From assembly GCA_007922195.1 (NCBI GenBank), contig ML681995.1:14871020-14935019 (forward strand): a stretch of DNA of 64,000 nucleotides, in the 5' to 3' direction. The position numbers were made by a program, and so were the translations under genes. The notes below the pieces were generated by a model that was given only the letters and a program-made list of their open reading frames with translations, was not told the origin of the DNA and searched no databases. Source of the stretch: Podocnemis expansa. Taxonomy: Eukaryota > Chordata > Testudines > Podocnemididae. Shown in pieces: positions 32,081 through 42,806 of this stretch; the stretch's first letter is position 1, and each line of letters opens with the position of its first letter.

Positions 32081-34745
32081 TCCCTTCCACCCACAACTCT
32101 AGACTGAGGAAAGTTTCTGTTTTGCAAAAGAATTCCCAACTGGCTCTATAATCCAGTTCTTTTATGCAATACTTCTCTCTACTGGACAGAATTAGAATTA
32201 ATCAGCTGTGCATCATATGCCTTACGTTAAGTAAAGCAGATAAAGGCAATAGTTGCTTTGGGAGCTGGAGAATCTGATTTTTATCTGCACTGTTACTATG
32301 AAGAATCAAGCATCTGTCACAGTGACAGCTATGCAGTAATAAGGGACCCTGTGTTTGTTACCCTTTCTGCATTTAACAGTATGCGTTTATAGAAATTGGT
32401 GGTATGCTCTTGCATGGGTGAAATCTATTCTTTAATTATGGTTTACATTGACAGGAAGGTTTTGTAGTCAAAGGCTAAGAATATGAAAAGACTAGTTACT
32501 GGAATAACTGGTTATGGAGTTTTTATTGGACATTCTTGCAATATGAAACATGTAAAGACAGGTGCCAGTAAACTTCATAGTACAGCTGAACAAGGGAAGG
32601 TGCTTTCTGAAGCTAGCTTGTATCAAACTCATTTCTGCTAGAGATTTGTGGATTTATTTCAAATATATAGTATTTAGGCCCTGATTCTGCAACTGGATCC
32701 ACTCGCCCATTCAAAGTGCTTTTTGAATTAGTGCATGGGTCTGTGCTAAAGGATCCATCTGCAAGATCTCAGCCTCACCAAGCTCTGTCAAGGGCTCTGG
32801 TGCTTCATAGAGCAAATAAGCCAATCTGTGCTGCAGTGAGAAAGGACAGCATCAGTTCTGCAGGCAGCTCATTGCAGGCAGATCTCTCTGGGGACCCCCT
32901 TGACTTCAGTGGGACTGTGTTTGTGAACCTAACTGTATGCCTCTCTGGAGTCCCAATGGAATCCAATGTGTATTTACCTTTATGAATCAGAATAATAGTT
33001 TGGGCATATAGTGGTGGTCAAGTGGTGTCAGGGAAACACTTTCACTGGGTGAAGGGATACCTTTTTGCCCTAGCAGATTTTAGTGGGTGCCATTTCTTTG
33101 ATCTTTTAACTGGTAAATAAGAAATTTCCAGTTCTAGTGGAATTTCTCTGGCCTCACTTTTCCATATATCAGTAAAAGAAAATGGTTTAGTCTCAATGGA
33201 TCTCTGTAGTAACCCTGCTGGGTGCTGCAGAACAAGAGATCTTGGAGAGACACAGAGATGGGAAGTGTGACACTTTGTCATAGAAGTGCAGGAGGATGTT
33301 CCAAGTAAAGGAACTTGCATAGCAGATGGTGAGAACGTAAAGATGAAAGTGAAAAAGGAAACAAAAAGAGATCAGGGAGGTAATCAGCTTGGAAGTGCAG
33401 ACTGTGGGACAGAGTATACAAGGCAAATAAAAAGTGTGGTAACTAGAACTGTCCAATTTATTAAAAGGACTGCTGCACTTTAGTCCAGTTATGAGGGAGA
33501 CATGTCTAAATGACCTCACTGAAGCACTGCTAAGTTAGATCAGCTGAAGATCTGACACATAATCGTCTAACTCAAGTCACATGAGAAAAGTCAATGTGGC
33601 AGAGTAGGGAATACAATCCTCCTTGTCCCATGCTCTAACCAATAACCCACCCTTCCTTTTAAAGTACTGAAAGTATTTTCAACACCGGAATAAAGTGAAC
33701 AACAATTTAATTTGCACTAACAAAGGTTCCCATTACAATAGGTTGGCAGCCAGACTTGCAGAGGGTTAACTGACAGAGCAGCCCTTTCAGACATTTTACA
33801 ATATAGAAAAAAGAAGCATTAGACACGACAGACGCTGCTGCAGGCACATAACAGGTACTAGCCAGTATTTCAGATACAGCTAGAGCTCTTTAAGCTTTTG
33901 ACACGAAGCCAAATTTAAGTAATTCTTACTTAAGGCAAATATATAAGGTGCCAGCCAACTGCTACTCTTGCAGCGTTGTTTTTATTTATCAAGCTGAACA
34001 TGTTTAATATTTACCATATAGTTTGTAGTGGGGACAGACAACATTAATACCTTTAAGTGTTTCAGAAACTAAACAAAAATTACAGCTTGGTAGTAAGGCA
34101 TCTGTTTGATTTGGAAATTACCCTCTTTTCTAAATGTCAGTCCCGCTTCTCCTTTACATTTTTTTTTTTGTGTGTGTTAATGACTACACTCACTGGTGGG
34201 AAGTTAACTCTCTGAATATTTTTGATATGGCTTATGACAACCCACATGAGTTCTGGCCATGGCAACATCATGGAAATATAATGCTGTTCAGTATGGACAA
34301 ATGGAGTAGCACTGCTGGCATACCAGCTACTTGGTGGGCATCATGGCCATGTGACAAAGGACCTGCTGTGGGAATTTGGAGTGAGGGATTCTGTGCGTGC
34401 CTCTGGCTGTGGTCTTGAGAAGGTCTTGGCCATGTCTGTTGAGGCCTGGTCTACGTACAGCTGGTCTACCAGTTTAACTGTTAAGCTTGGAATGGGATTT
34501 TTCTACTAATGCCTGACCACAGTGATTTAAATGGACCACTGCTGGAGTTTGGAACACATATAAATGGAGGTAGGACACTGGGCCAAGGAGAGGTACTGAT
34601 CAAAGTGAGTGAAGCTAACAAAAGTTGGCCTTCAATTTTGATGTGAAAAGGAAAAGGTTTAAAGGAAATTTCAACTTGCCAGTTGACTGTGGCTTAAATG
34701 AGCACTATATGGCATTACTTAAAAAAAAAATAAATAAAAGGCTTA

Positions 34746-34995
34746 GGGGCAGGTCTTCACTATCATTTAAGTTGATCTAACTTTTGTTTATCAGCAGTTT
34801 GAAAAAGATCTCCTGCCCCAAGGCGATGCAGCTTACTATCCACTCTGCAAACTTGGCACTATGTCAGCGGGAGACACTCTCCCTCTGGTGTAGCTTCTGC
34901 CTCCTGTGGAGGTGAAGTAATTATGCCAACAAGAGAGTGCTCTCCCTTTGGTATAGAGCATCTTCACCAGACACACTACTGGTGTAGATCTGTCC
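34746..34995. mobile_element. Harbinger-type MITE with TTA duplication
   Basis: The ends GGGGCAGGTCTTCACT and GGTGTAGATCTGTCC are degraded inverted repeats, flanked by TTA at 34743-34745 and 34996-34998. The body has inverted blocks (GCGGGAGACACTCTCCCTC; CAAGAGAGTGCTCTCCC) typical of a turtle MITE family built from such hairpins. Confidence 0.65.
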
Positions 34996-35260
34996 TTAAC
35001 AACAACAACAACAACAAAGGCAATAAAAATCCAAAAGCAATCATATGGTGTGACTGAAAAGAGAAAATGACCCTAATTTAATCTTATCAGTTACATTCTG
35101 GGACAGTGACCACTATGAAAGCAAGATTCTGTTCTTCAAATATGTGCTACTACAGAATACCTCTGAAGGTATTGTTCAAACTATAATAGCCTGCTAATCA
35201 TCAGGAATATAAAACAGAGACAGAGTATGGGTGAAATCATTTGATTCTGTTCATCTAAAC

Positions 35261-35516
35261 CAGGGGTGTCAAACATGTGGCCCATGGGCCAAATGCAGCC
35301 CACAAACCTTTTCCATCCAGCCCATGACTGTGCTCTACAGGAACGCACTCTGTCCCTAACTGTGTGGGGGCAGGTATTGCAGAACTCAGTTTTGCATACA
35401 CAGAACGCTGTGATACCATAAAAGTGCCATAGCATTTTGATTTATGGTATGTAAGGCTCACTTGAAGTACATTTAAGTTAAATCTGGCTGCCATAACAAA
35501 TGATTTTGACACCCTG
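35261..35516. mobile_element. hAT non-autonomous element, 256 bp
   Basis: CAGGGGTGTCAAAC at 35261 and TTTTGACACCCTG ending at 35516 are inverted ends. The flank atctaaac is exactly repeated at 35253-35260 and 35517-35524. Open frames spanning it on the minus strand (35181-35512) are chance frames. Confidence 0.88.
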
Positions 35517-35654
35517 ATCTAAACTATTGATGACCCAATTTATTAATCTATGGTACTGTAAATCATTAAGGGAATATTATTTATTACTGGTTTCTGGTCT
35601 TGCCTATTCCAACTGTGGAAGAAGACCTGGACTAATCTTTCTTCTCACTTACGC

Positions 35655-35735
35655 TGATATAAAAAAACCCCAAGGAGTCTTGTGGCACTTTAAGACTAGC
35701 AGAGTTATTTTTCACATACTCTTTGGACCCCAGAA
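35655..35735 (-). mobile_element. PLE tail fragment
   Basis: The plus strand reads CCCCAAGGAGTCTTGTGGCA, CTTTAAGACTAGCAGAGTTA, then TTTTTCACATACTCTTTGG. It matches the terminal tail of the PLE on the minus strand. The ribozyme-like part is too decayed to recognise. Confidence 0.65.
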
Positions 35736-36586
35736 GTGTTTCTACTGATCTCAACAGGAGCTGTTTAGCAAGAGAAAATTGAATTATCATAAGGCTCAGA
35801 CTAAAGCTAACAACGGGGTGAAGGTTTGGATGTACCCCATTGTAGCAGTGTGCTTTATTTCTATGAAAACACACAGCTTTGTTTATGGGAGGGCAAAATA
35901 AGAACATTCACTCACTCTTTCTACTGGTACCAAACCAATGGAGGTATCACAAAAGCTTTCAAGCACAAACTATTAAAACACCATGTAAATAACTTAAAAC
36001 AAAGTGAATGATCCCAGAAAACTCCTGCTTAAGCCCATTAGTGAAAGTAGGCTATTTCAGTGATAGTAAATTAATGTTCTCCAACTGATGTCTTACAAGA
36101 ATCTAGAGATTTATTGTGTACCTTTACCACAAAGAGATAGCTAGCTTTTAACTCTATGGAATTTTTTTATTATGGGAAACTGTCTTCATATGGTGTCATT
36201 AAAAGCACTGTAGTAGTAAGTGAACAAACAATGAAAACATTTTTTAAGAAAGTGAATCAAAAGTGTGATCTGCTACATTGCCCTCACTGGTTCAATAGGT
36301 AGAAATGAGAGCAAAACTTGGCCCATACAGGAAAAATAAAATATAAGCATGGACTGCTGTCCTGTATCTCATACTCATATGAATTAGCCTGGTATTTCTC
36401 AGGCCAGAGCTTTTGTTGTCTGCAGTATTGTGTAAAACTGTAACACACAGTTCTTTGTGAACATAATCATCTAGCTGTGGGTGTTTTTCGTCTGTATCAA
36501 AAATGGTAATTGTTTAACGGAAAGGAGCAAATATATTTGGAAAAGTAAGACAAAGGCTAAACTGCTTACTTACTATACATCTAGAC
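35736..36586. other. No gene recognised
   Basis: Unique AT-rich DNA between a PLE fragment and a hAT element. No domain-bearing frame, repeat or RNA is recognised. Confidence 0.4.
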
Positions 36587-37063
36587 CAGGCATGGCCAAA
36601 GTTATGGAACTCAAGAGCCATACAAGTTCATTATTAAACCTTAGAGAGCCGCACTGAGGCATATAGCCATATTTTACCTACTCCAAAACTACTAAGTTTT
36701 AAATTCATTGTGCGCTTTAATTTTATCATAAAAAGAGGGCAAATATTGATCCTACTAATGTCAGATTTAATAGGATTTAAGGTTACCATGAAAACTAGGC
36801 CTAGCTATACAGTAAAAACTTAGCTTCTCCCTGCCGTCCCAACCATGCCACCGCTTCTCCCCACCGTCTCAGACGATGTCACAGTTCTCCGCACTGTCTG
36901 GAGTCCCCAACTGTGCCGCTGCTTCCCCCTGTCTCTGACCGTGCTGCCGCTTCCCCACCATCTCTGACCGTGCCACGCTTCTCCCTACTGTGCTCTTCCG
37001 CGAGCTGCACTTTTTCTTTGAACAGCCACATGTGGCTCATGACCCGCAGTTTGGCCATGCCTG
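36587..37063. mobile_element. hAT-like element with internal minisatellite
   Basis: The ends CAGGCATGGCCAAA and TTTGGCCATGCCTG are perfect inverted repeats, and the match extends four bases outward on each side (agac/gtct). The 8-bp flanks (atctagac and gtctatcc) agree at only 5 of 8. Between about 36825 and 36990 a unit near CTTCTCCCCACCGTCTCAGAC is repeated imperfectly about five or six times, giving a C-rich strand unlike the AT-rich rest. Confidence 0.75.
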
Positions 37064-37720
37064 GTCTATCCAGTACTTTGTTCAATGGAGGCCTGACCAG
37101 TTCTTTGGCTCTACAAAGGCTTTTGGCAATGTGTACATTTATGTACCCTGAAAAGTTTTGCTGAATTCCATAGAAGTGCTCCCACTGAGTAAATTTAAGC
37201 ATGTACACATACATCTGATTTGGGGATTAAACAGGGGGAAGATCATTCCTTCTCTCTTTTTCCTTATAAAGGGGGAGAAAACAAGATGAAGGGGTGAGAC
37301 CTACAAAATGAAAACAAAAATTTTACTGAAAATGACAAAACATTTAAAAAAATTTTTTTTAAATGTGCCATGGCCAGGAGTGTTGTTGCCTGGGGAAAGG
37401 ACCCGGGACACATCCCAAACCCTGCCCCTCATTCAGAGGCCATGCCCCTGATTGCAGGCCATGCCTCCTAGCCACAGGCCATGCCCCTGGCTGGGGATGG
37501 GACTGGGAGTGGCAGCCAGAGCTGTGGGCATCTGGGCCCCAGATCCCCAGCTGGGGATGGGGACGGAGTGGCCGCCGCGGCTGCAGGCAGCTGGGACCCA
37601 GATCTCCAGCCCAATTGGGCTGGAGATCAGGAGAGGTGGGGCCCCGCCAGACCTGGGGCACTGGCACCGGGATTCAGGGCATGGGCCCTGTGTGCCCAGC
37701 GCCAGTGACACCCCTGCCCA
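37064..37720. other. GC-rich stretch with a perfect palindrome; no gene supported
   Basis: 37360-37720 is strongly GC-rich and opens many overlapping frames on both strands (up to 122 codons) with low-complexity Pro/Gly/Trp-rich translations; none resembles a protein family. GTGACACCCCTG at 37704-37715 looks like a hAT right end, but no matching left end is seen. The left part, 37064-37360, is unique AT-rich DNA. Confidence 0.5.
37601..37628. repeat. 28-bp perfect palindrome
   Basis: GATCTCCAGCCCAA followed directly by its reverse complement TTGGGCTGGAGATC, with no spacer. It lies in the GC-rich stretch 37360-37720. Confidence 0.9.
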
Positions 37721-37797
37721 TGGCACCTTAAAGGCTAACAACTTTCTTCAGGTATAAGCTTTTGGGGACTGCAACCCACTTCGTCAGATGCTTGAAA
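37721..37797 (-). mobile_element. PLE tail with ribozyme-like motif (CTGACGA subfamily)
   Basis: The minus strand reads GCATCTGACGAAGTGGG, TTGCAGTCCCC, AAAAGCTTATACCTGAAG, then TTGTTAGCCTTTAAGGTGCC. Stem II (GTGGG...CCCC) is largely kept, while the core is CTGACGA and GAAAG has become AAAAG. It forms an inverted arrangement with the plus-strand copies at 37877 and 38140. Confidence 0.7.
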
Positions 37798-37876
37798 TGG
37801 AAACTACAGTTAGGAGGTTTATATACACTTCCAAGGGTGAAAAACATTACAATGAGGAGGGCAAATGCTAACATGG

Positions 37877-37956
37877 AGGATTTTCTCCCACAAAAGCTCA
37901 TGAAATAAATAAAAAATATTGTTAGTCTTTAACAGTGTCACGGGACTCCTTGTTTA
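37877..37956 (+). mobile_element. PLE tail fragment
   Basis: GGATTTTCTCCCACAAAAGC, TCATGAAATAAATAAA, TTGTTAGTCTTTAACAGTGT, CACGGGACTCCTTG. It starts inside stem II of the ribozyme-like motif. Confidence 0.7.
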
Positions 37957-38139
37957 AAGTCAATTTGGTTAGGGTAGATAAGGCCCATTCACAGCAGCTG
38001 ATTAGAAGGTGAGACTGTGTGAACAGGGATGACTACTTTTTGTAATGAGATAACCATTTCAAGTCCCTATTCAGACCCAGTCCGAGTGTCATGTTTGTGC
38101 ATAAAGCAAGTGTACATATGCCTCCTTACTGTAGTTTCC

Positions 38140-38265
38140 ACATCATGCATCTGACAAAGTGGGTTGCAGCCCACAACAGCTTATACCTGAAGAAATGTGT
38201 TAGTCTTTAAGGTGCCACAGGACTTTTGTTGGTTTGCTATATACAGACTAACATAGCTAATCCTC
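38140..38265 (+). mobile_element. PLE tail with decayed ribozyme-like motif
   Basis: ATGCATCTGACAAAGTGGG, TTGCAGCCCACAACAGC, TTATACCTGAAGAAATGTG, TTAGTCTTTAAGGTGCCAC and a terminal block with CAGACTAACATAGCTAA, then a poly-A run. Stem II is intact, the core decayed. The sequence before it (about 37957-38139) probably belongs to the same element's 3' untranslated region. Confidence 0.7.
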
Positions 38266-39739
38266 AAAAAAAAAAAAAGTTTCAGTAAAAATAAATGCAC
38301 CATTTCAATCTTTAGCCCTGCTGAATAATACTTTATTTTCCAAGTGGGTTCCATTAAAATGAGTAGTACTCTTAAGGAACAAGATGTTACTCGCTCTGCA
38401 GAAGGATGCATAATATGACCCTTGATTGATTTTTGAAAATGACTCAATTTTAGTTTTTATTTTCTTGTGCCTCTGCACTTCTGAGTTGCAGCCAAAAATA
38501 AAAACGAATCCTACTCAAATCCATTACAAATGGCCCCTCAGTATTTCTGTGTGATCAAAATCACTTAGGGCTGGTCTGATGTTTTTTAATTTTTGACAGA
38601 GAGTTGATTTTTCTGACATGAATTGTTTTGTGAAAAGTGCCTGTTTTCCTCAAAAAAAATCTTTCCATTACTCACTGGAAAACTGAGTTACTTCACTTTT
38701 TCATTTACTAAACTTTGTCTCCTAACAATTACATTTATCCTCAAAGACCATAAAGCTTGATTCATCAATCACTTTTGAGTTTTTCATATGAACAGAAGAA
38801 TAGATGCGAGTTTGAAGTATTGCTCTAATTCCATTCTTTGGACGGCTGACAAACTATGTTAATATGGGGGAGGATGGGGAAAGACAAAATGAACAAATAA
38901 AGAAAAAAAAGAAATGAGAGAGTGAGTGCTGGATTTTCCTCATTCACTATGTTGGCTCTGGATCAATCCGAGCCTTTTTGGCAAAGCTAAACTGAGCTGT
39001 AATATGTAGTTTTTTTCATAATTACCTACTTTAACTTTATCAATTAGAAGGCACTCCGAGATATTCGGTAAGTGGCAAGATAATTCAGTTAACAGATTAT
39101 CTTATATTAAAGTTGCTATTGTGACATTCCATTTATTCACACTGGCCTATCAGTTTACTTCCACAGAGATGTGTAGTAATGCACACATTTTTGTTTTGAT
39201 TACAAATCTCAGTGCATTGAAGGGGATTTTAGTAAGCTTGATTATTTCAAGGTTGTTACATTTGTTAGATCATTTTGGGAACTTTTTCTAAGTCTGAAAA
39301 ATATGTTAAACATGAGTTTGAATCAATTTTACCCCTGTCGGACAAAGGTGGAGACTGTGGGTTGTAGACTCCAACTAAGAAAGAAAAAGGAGAGAAAAAA
39401 TACCCAGTCAGTAGCATTGTAGGATACACATCTCTCTCTCTCTCTATCTAATATCACATACATCCATGCCACACCTTTTAAACTGAGGTGATATGGTAAT
39501 GGAAATAACTTACATTTCCCATAAAAGCTTTACAATAACATCACCCCAAGATAAATTAATTCATTCTGAGGAACTGAAACAGTCTATTGTCTAGGCTGAC
39601 TAACAGTCTTTCCAAGCTGCTGGGTTTTAGGCTGAATTTAAGTTTTTCCATCACATTTGAACCATGTTCCCTGTAGCCCCAAACTGGCTCATGTCTTCCA
39701 AATATGGAGCAGTCCTCTGCCTAAAATAATCTTCTAGAG
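38266..39739. other. No gene; possible conserved non-coding DNA
   Basis: AT-rich unique sequence. 39000-39210 has several homeodomain-type TAAT/ATTA words in non-repetitive context. 39430-39450 is a (TC)n tract. No coding frame is supported. Confidence 0.35.
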
Positions 39740-40356
39740 CAGTGGCTCCCAACCTTTTCCAGGCTGGGGACCCCTTTTTTATTAAAAGAAACTCTGTGCC
39801 CCCCCCCCCAGCTGCATTTTCAATGAAGTGGTGCCTCTGCACAGTGGTAGCACCACCGCGGAGCACAATGTGGCCCCTGGGGACAGAATGTGGCCCCTGG
39901 GGGAAGAACATGCCCCCCTGCCACTCCAGGGGAGCCTCAGCCAGTGGGATCCAGCTCCCACCAGCAGAATGCAGCCCCTGCAGCTCTCGGGGATCTTCCC
40001 TGCCACTGCCCCTGCCCTTGAGTTTTTCCTACCTGCTGGCCCATTCTCTAACCCTCTCACTGGTTCCCCCCACCCCTCCCCAGGGCCCTTTCTTTCCCCC
40101 TTACCTGGCCGGAGCATCTGCACCTGGCCTCCCACTGGCTACTCTCCCTGAGCATGCTCTAAGCATGCTAAGGGCATGGGAGTTTTCAAAACTCCCTGCC
40201 TGGGGGAAGGTCCCTGCCCACTGGGAAGCCTAGGTCTCCATGGGAACCTGAGACCCCAAGAGCATCCAGCTCCAGTTCACAACCTGTCCACAAACCCCCC
40301 TGGAGCCACTCTGTGGCACCCCCCAGGGCTCTGCCAACCCCAGGTTGAGAACACTG
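39740..40356. mobile_element. hAT-like element with GC-rich interior
   Basis: CAGTGGCTCCCAACCTTTTC at 39740 and GGTTGAGAACACTG ending at 40356 form degraded inverted ends of a hAT type. The flanks ttctagag and ttctcacg agree at 5 of 8. The interior is C-rich and opens frames on both strands (up to 163 codons) that I regard as chance. Confidence 0.65.
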
Positions 40357-40509
40357 TTCTCACGTAAGTCCTTAGGGCTGGAGAAAATCATTCAAAATAT
40401 GTGAACTTCTATCTAGATCATGTTTCCAGGCTAACTTCAATCTAAGGGCTGACTAAACCTTCCAAAAGTAGAGCAGGCCTGTGTCTGCCTCATGCTACCT
40501 GGGTAGACA

Positions 40510-40615
40510 AGCTCCAAAGGGGTAGCTGTGTTAGTCTAGTTCAGCAAAACAAAGAAGTAGTCCTATGGCACTTCAGTTAGTCTTTAAAAGCACGACAGGA
40601 TTCCTTGTTTGTTTT
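40510..40615. mobile_element. Minimal inverted PLE unit with 12-bp target duplication
   Basis: The left half (AAGGGGTAGCTGTGTTAGTC ... AGTCCTATGGCACTT) is the PLE terminus on the minus strand. The right half (GTTAGTCTTTAAAAGC ... GGATTCCTTGTTTG) is the plus-strand tail. The identical 12-mer cctgggtagaca flanks at 40498-40509 and 40616-40627. The ribozyme-like centre is absent. Confidence 0.75.
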
Positions 40616-40627
40616 CCTGGGTAGACA

Positions 40628-42584
40628 GAATCTTTCAAAGCTGAGCAAACTTCATAGTCCCTAACCCTTCCCAATTCATACAGTCCCTGAACTCTTTCAC
40701 ACTGATGGGGAAGAGGATATGTTCTTTGAGAACAGAGGCAGTAATCTCCTCCTAACAGTCTCCATAGGAAAGAAGCTATTATTATTCTTTTTTTGGAGAT
40801 CAGTCCATCTTCTCCACTTTTCTCTCTCAGCCTCCCTAACCCTCAGGCTGGGCTGGCATGCAAAGACATTTCCTGCATTAGGGAATCCAAACAAACCATT
40901 GCATTCCAAAAGATGAAGACACTGTGATCTAGTTCTGCGTGTTCTCTCGGAGGCTCAGGAACACCATTGGCACAGCTTCTGTTAGGAGTTTGAATCATTC
41001 TGGCAACTGGATTGCTCATGTGGCCCAATTTCCCATGAACTTCATCAAACAAGTGGTAGCTAAGAAAGATTTATTCATCAGGCTTAGAAACTCAGGCAAA
41101 CACCTTGCAGGCAGAACAAGAACTCTTTCCCCCCCCCTCCTGCTATTGTTGTAGTCTAAAATGCAACTTAAACATTTTATTTTTATCATGCTATGTTGTC
41201 TCTAGATAAAATTCATTTTCCAACAGTTAGAACAATGAGGACCTGAGAGTTTGGCAACATGTATTTTGTTCCTGCCTTACATGATGACTTGGCAAGTCAG
41301 TTAATTCTTCCCTGCTGTATTTCCCCATGTGTAGTATGGGGATAGAAAATTAATCCATCTATGCAAAGATGTTAAATACCTAAGTGTGAGATGAAAAATA
41401 CCTAAGTGAAGATGATTTCATATAAAATCACAGGTGACTAGTGATGCAAAGACCTATCAAAATGTCTGTCTTAGTGGTTCTTAGTTCCTGTCCATTACGT
41501 AACAGCTTATATTTCACAGATTAAGGTTTCTTTCCTGTTCAGCAATAATGGAAAGAAATGTTGGTCTCGGCACTCTGACACCAGTTTGCAACCTGCAGTC
41601 TGAAAAACTATGATGTAGTTCATCCGTTCTCCAAGAGAGGTTTGTCTCCTATGTCACAGTTTCATCCAGTCTAATACAGCTGGCAAAGCTATAACCTCCT
41701 GAAAACACAAGGTGTTGATGAAACATGTTAGGCAATCTTACCTATCATGTACCAACAGTGTTTTTGTTCCTTTCTCTAGGAGATTCTTTAATTCCAAAGT
41801 TTTCACTGGTATAAAGTTGATACATAATCAACATTTTCTTTTGTCTAATTTTATCCCATTGGCCCCTTGTTATCTCCCTTAGCAATTGCATCCTCAGGCC
41901 ATAAAATCCCCTTCAACATAAAAACATACACCTATAGGACCAATTTTACTTAGAAGAACAAGCACCACTAGATGAGAATTTAAGCATATTTACAACCATT
42001 ATGAGGTCCCAATTCACATGCTTCACCTTTGCTGTGTAATATTCCATGAATGACTCCACTGAAAATTTGTTTCAAACCATACATGGAGTCAGGCAGTACT
42101 CATGGTGGGTAAGGATGGCAGAATTGCAATATCCAACTAAATATCTTCAAATGCTATCATGTTCAGCTTCATTTGCATTCTTGCAGAGACCGATTATGAA
42201 GCTTTAATAGCTGTTATGATATAAGGCTGCTTCATAAGTTTAATGCCAATATTTTTTTCTGAAATAAACCTTGCTACAGTAACGTGAACAATCTCCACTT
42301 CCAAGAAGTTTCGTGCTCCAGAAAGTGCTGTGTGTTTAGATTTCACCACACAAGGATATGTAACATAAATCTTGTCTCCATCGAAAACAGGAAAGATGAT
42401 AAATACTTAGCACAGAGGAAAACCACCCTTCATCATCCATATATTTCAGTGGCTTGCTAGAGGGGAAAAGAGGTTCTCCCCATGATCTGTAAGGCCACAG
42501 AGCTAATAGGTAGTCTAGAATTTCTGGGCAAGGTCTGACAAGTTTAATCTTGGGATCTTTGTAAAGCACTTCTGGGAGCAAGAA
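40628..42584. other. No gene; one MIR relic
   Basis: 41270-41410 resembles a plus-strand MIR (GACTTGGCAAGTCAGTTAAT, GTAGTATGGGGATAG). The rest is unique with no supported frame. Confidence 0.4.
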
Positions 42585-42806
42585 CAATTTTTCTTATTTG
42601 GAAAAACTTTTTCACTAGAGGGTGGTGAAGCACTGGAAAGAGTTACCTATGGAAGTGGTGGAGTCTCCATCTTTAGAGATCTTTAAGTTTTGGCTTGACA
42701 AAGCCCTGACTAGAATGGTTTAGTCAAGGTTGATCCTGCTTTGAGCAGGAGATTGGACAGGATGCCCTCCTGAGGTCCCTTCCAACCCTCATCTTTTATG
42801 ATTCTA
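42585..42806 (+). mobile_element. CR1 LINE 3' end
   Basis: Coding for the ORF2 C-terminus (TGGAAAAACTTTTTCACTAG; GAAGTGGTGGAGTCTCCATC; GATCTTTAAG) is followed by the 3' untranslated end (GATGCCCTCCTGAGGTCCC, TTCCAACCCTCATC, TTTTATGATTCT). It stops exactly at the CR1-type TATGATTCT terminus. Confidence 0.85.

Larger units (their letters stand above)
31145..34745. other. No gene; SINE-like and PLE-B relics
   Basis: 31649-31707 belongs to a second dispersed repeat, 31945-32080 is a palindromic tRNA-like SINE, and 33117-33170 repeats a block of the CR1 piece at 30147-30200. 34441 onward starts with GGCCTGGTCTACG, possibly a decayed MITE end. Open frames at 31212-31607 and 33193-33519 have no recognisable domains. 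Confidence 0.4.

Noticed and set aside
36587..36990. Possible CRISPR-like or satellite array
   Set aside because: The repeated C-rich unit has no regular spacers and lies in a eukaryotic hAT element; it is a minisatellite.
37359..37757. Several frames of 100-120 codons on both strands
   Set aside because: GC-rich low-complexity stretch around a palindrome; the frames mirror each other across strands.
39742..40233. 163-codon plus-strand frame
   Set aside because: It lies within the C-rich interior of a hAT-like element and has no recognisable domain.
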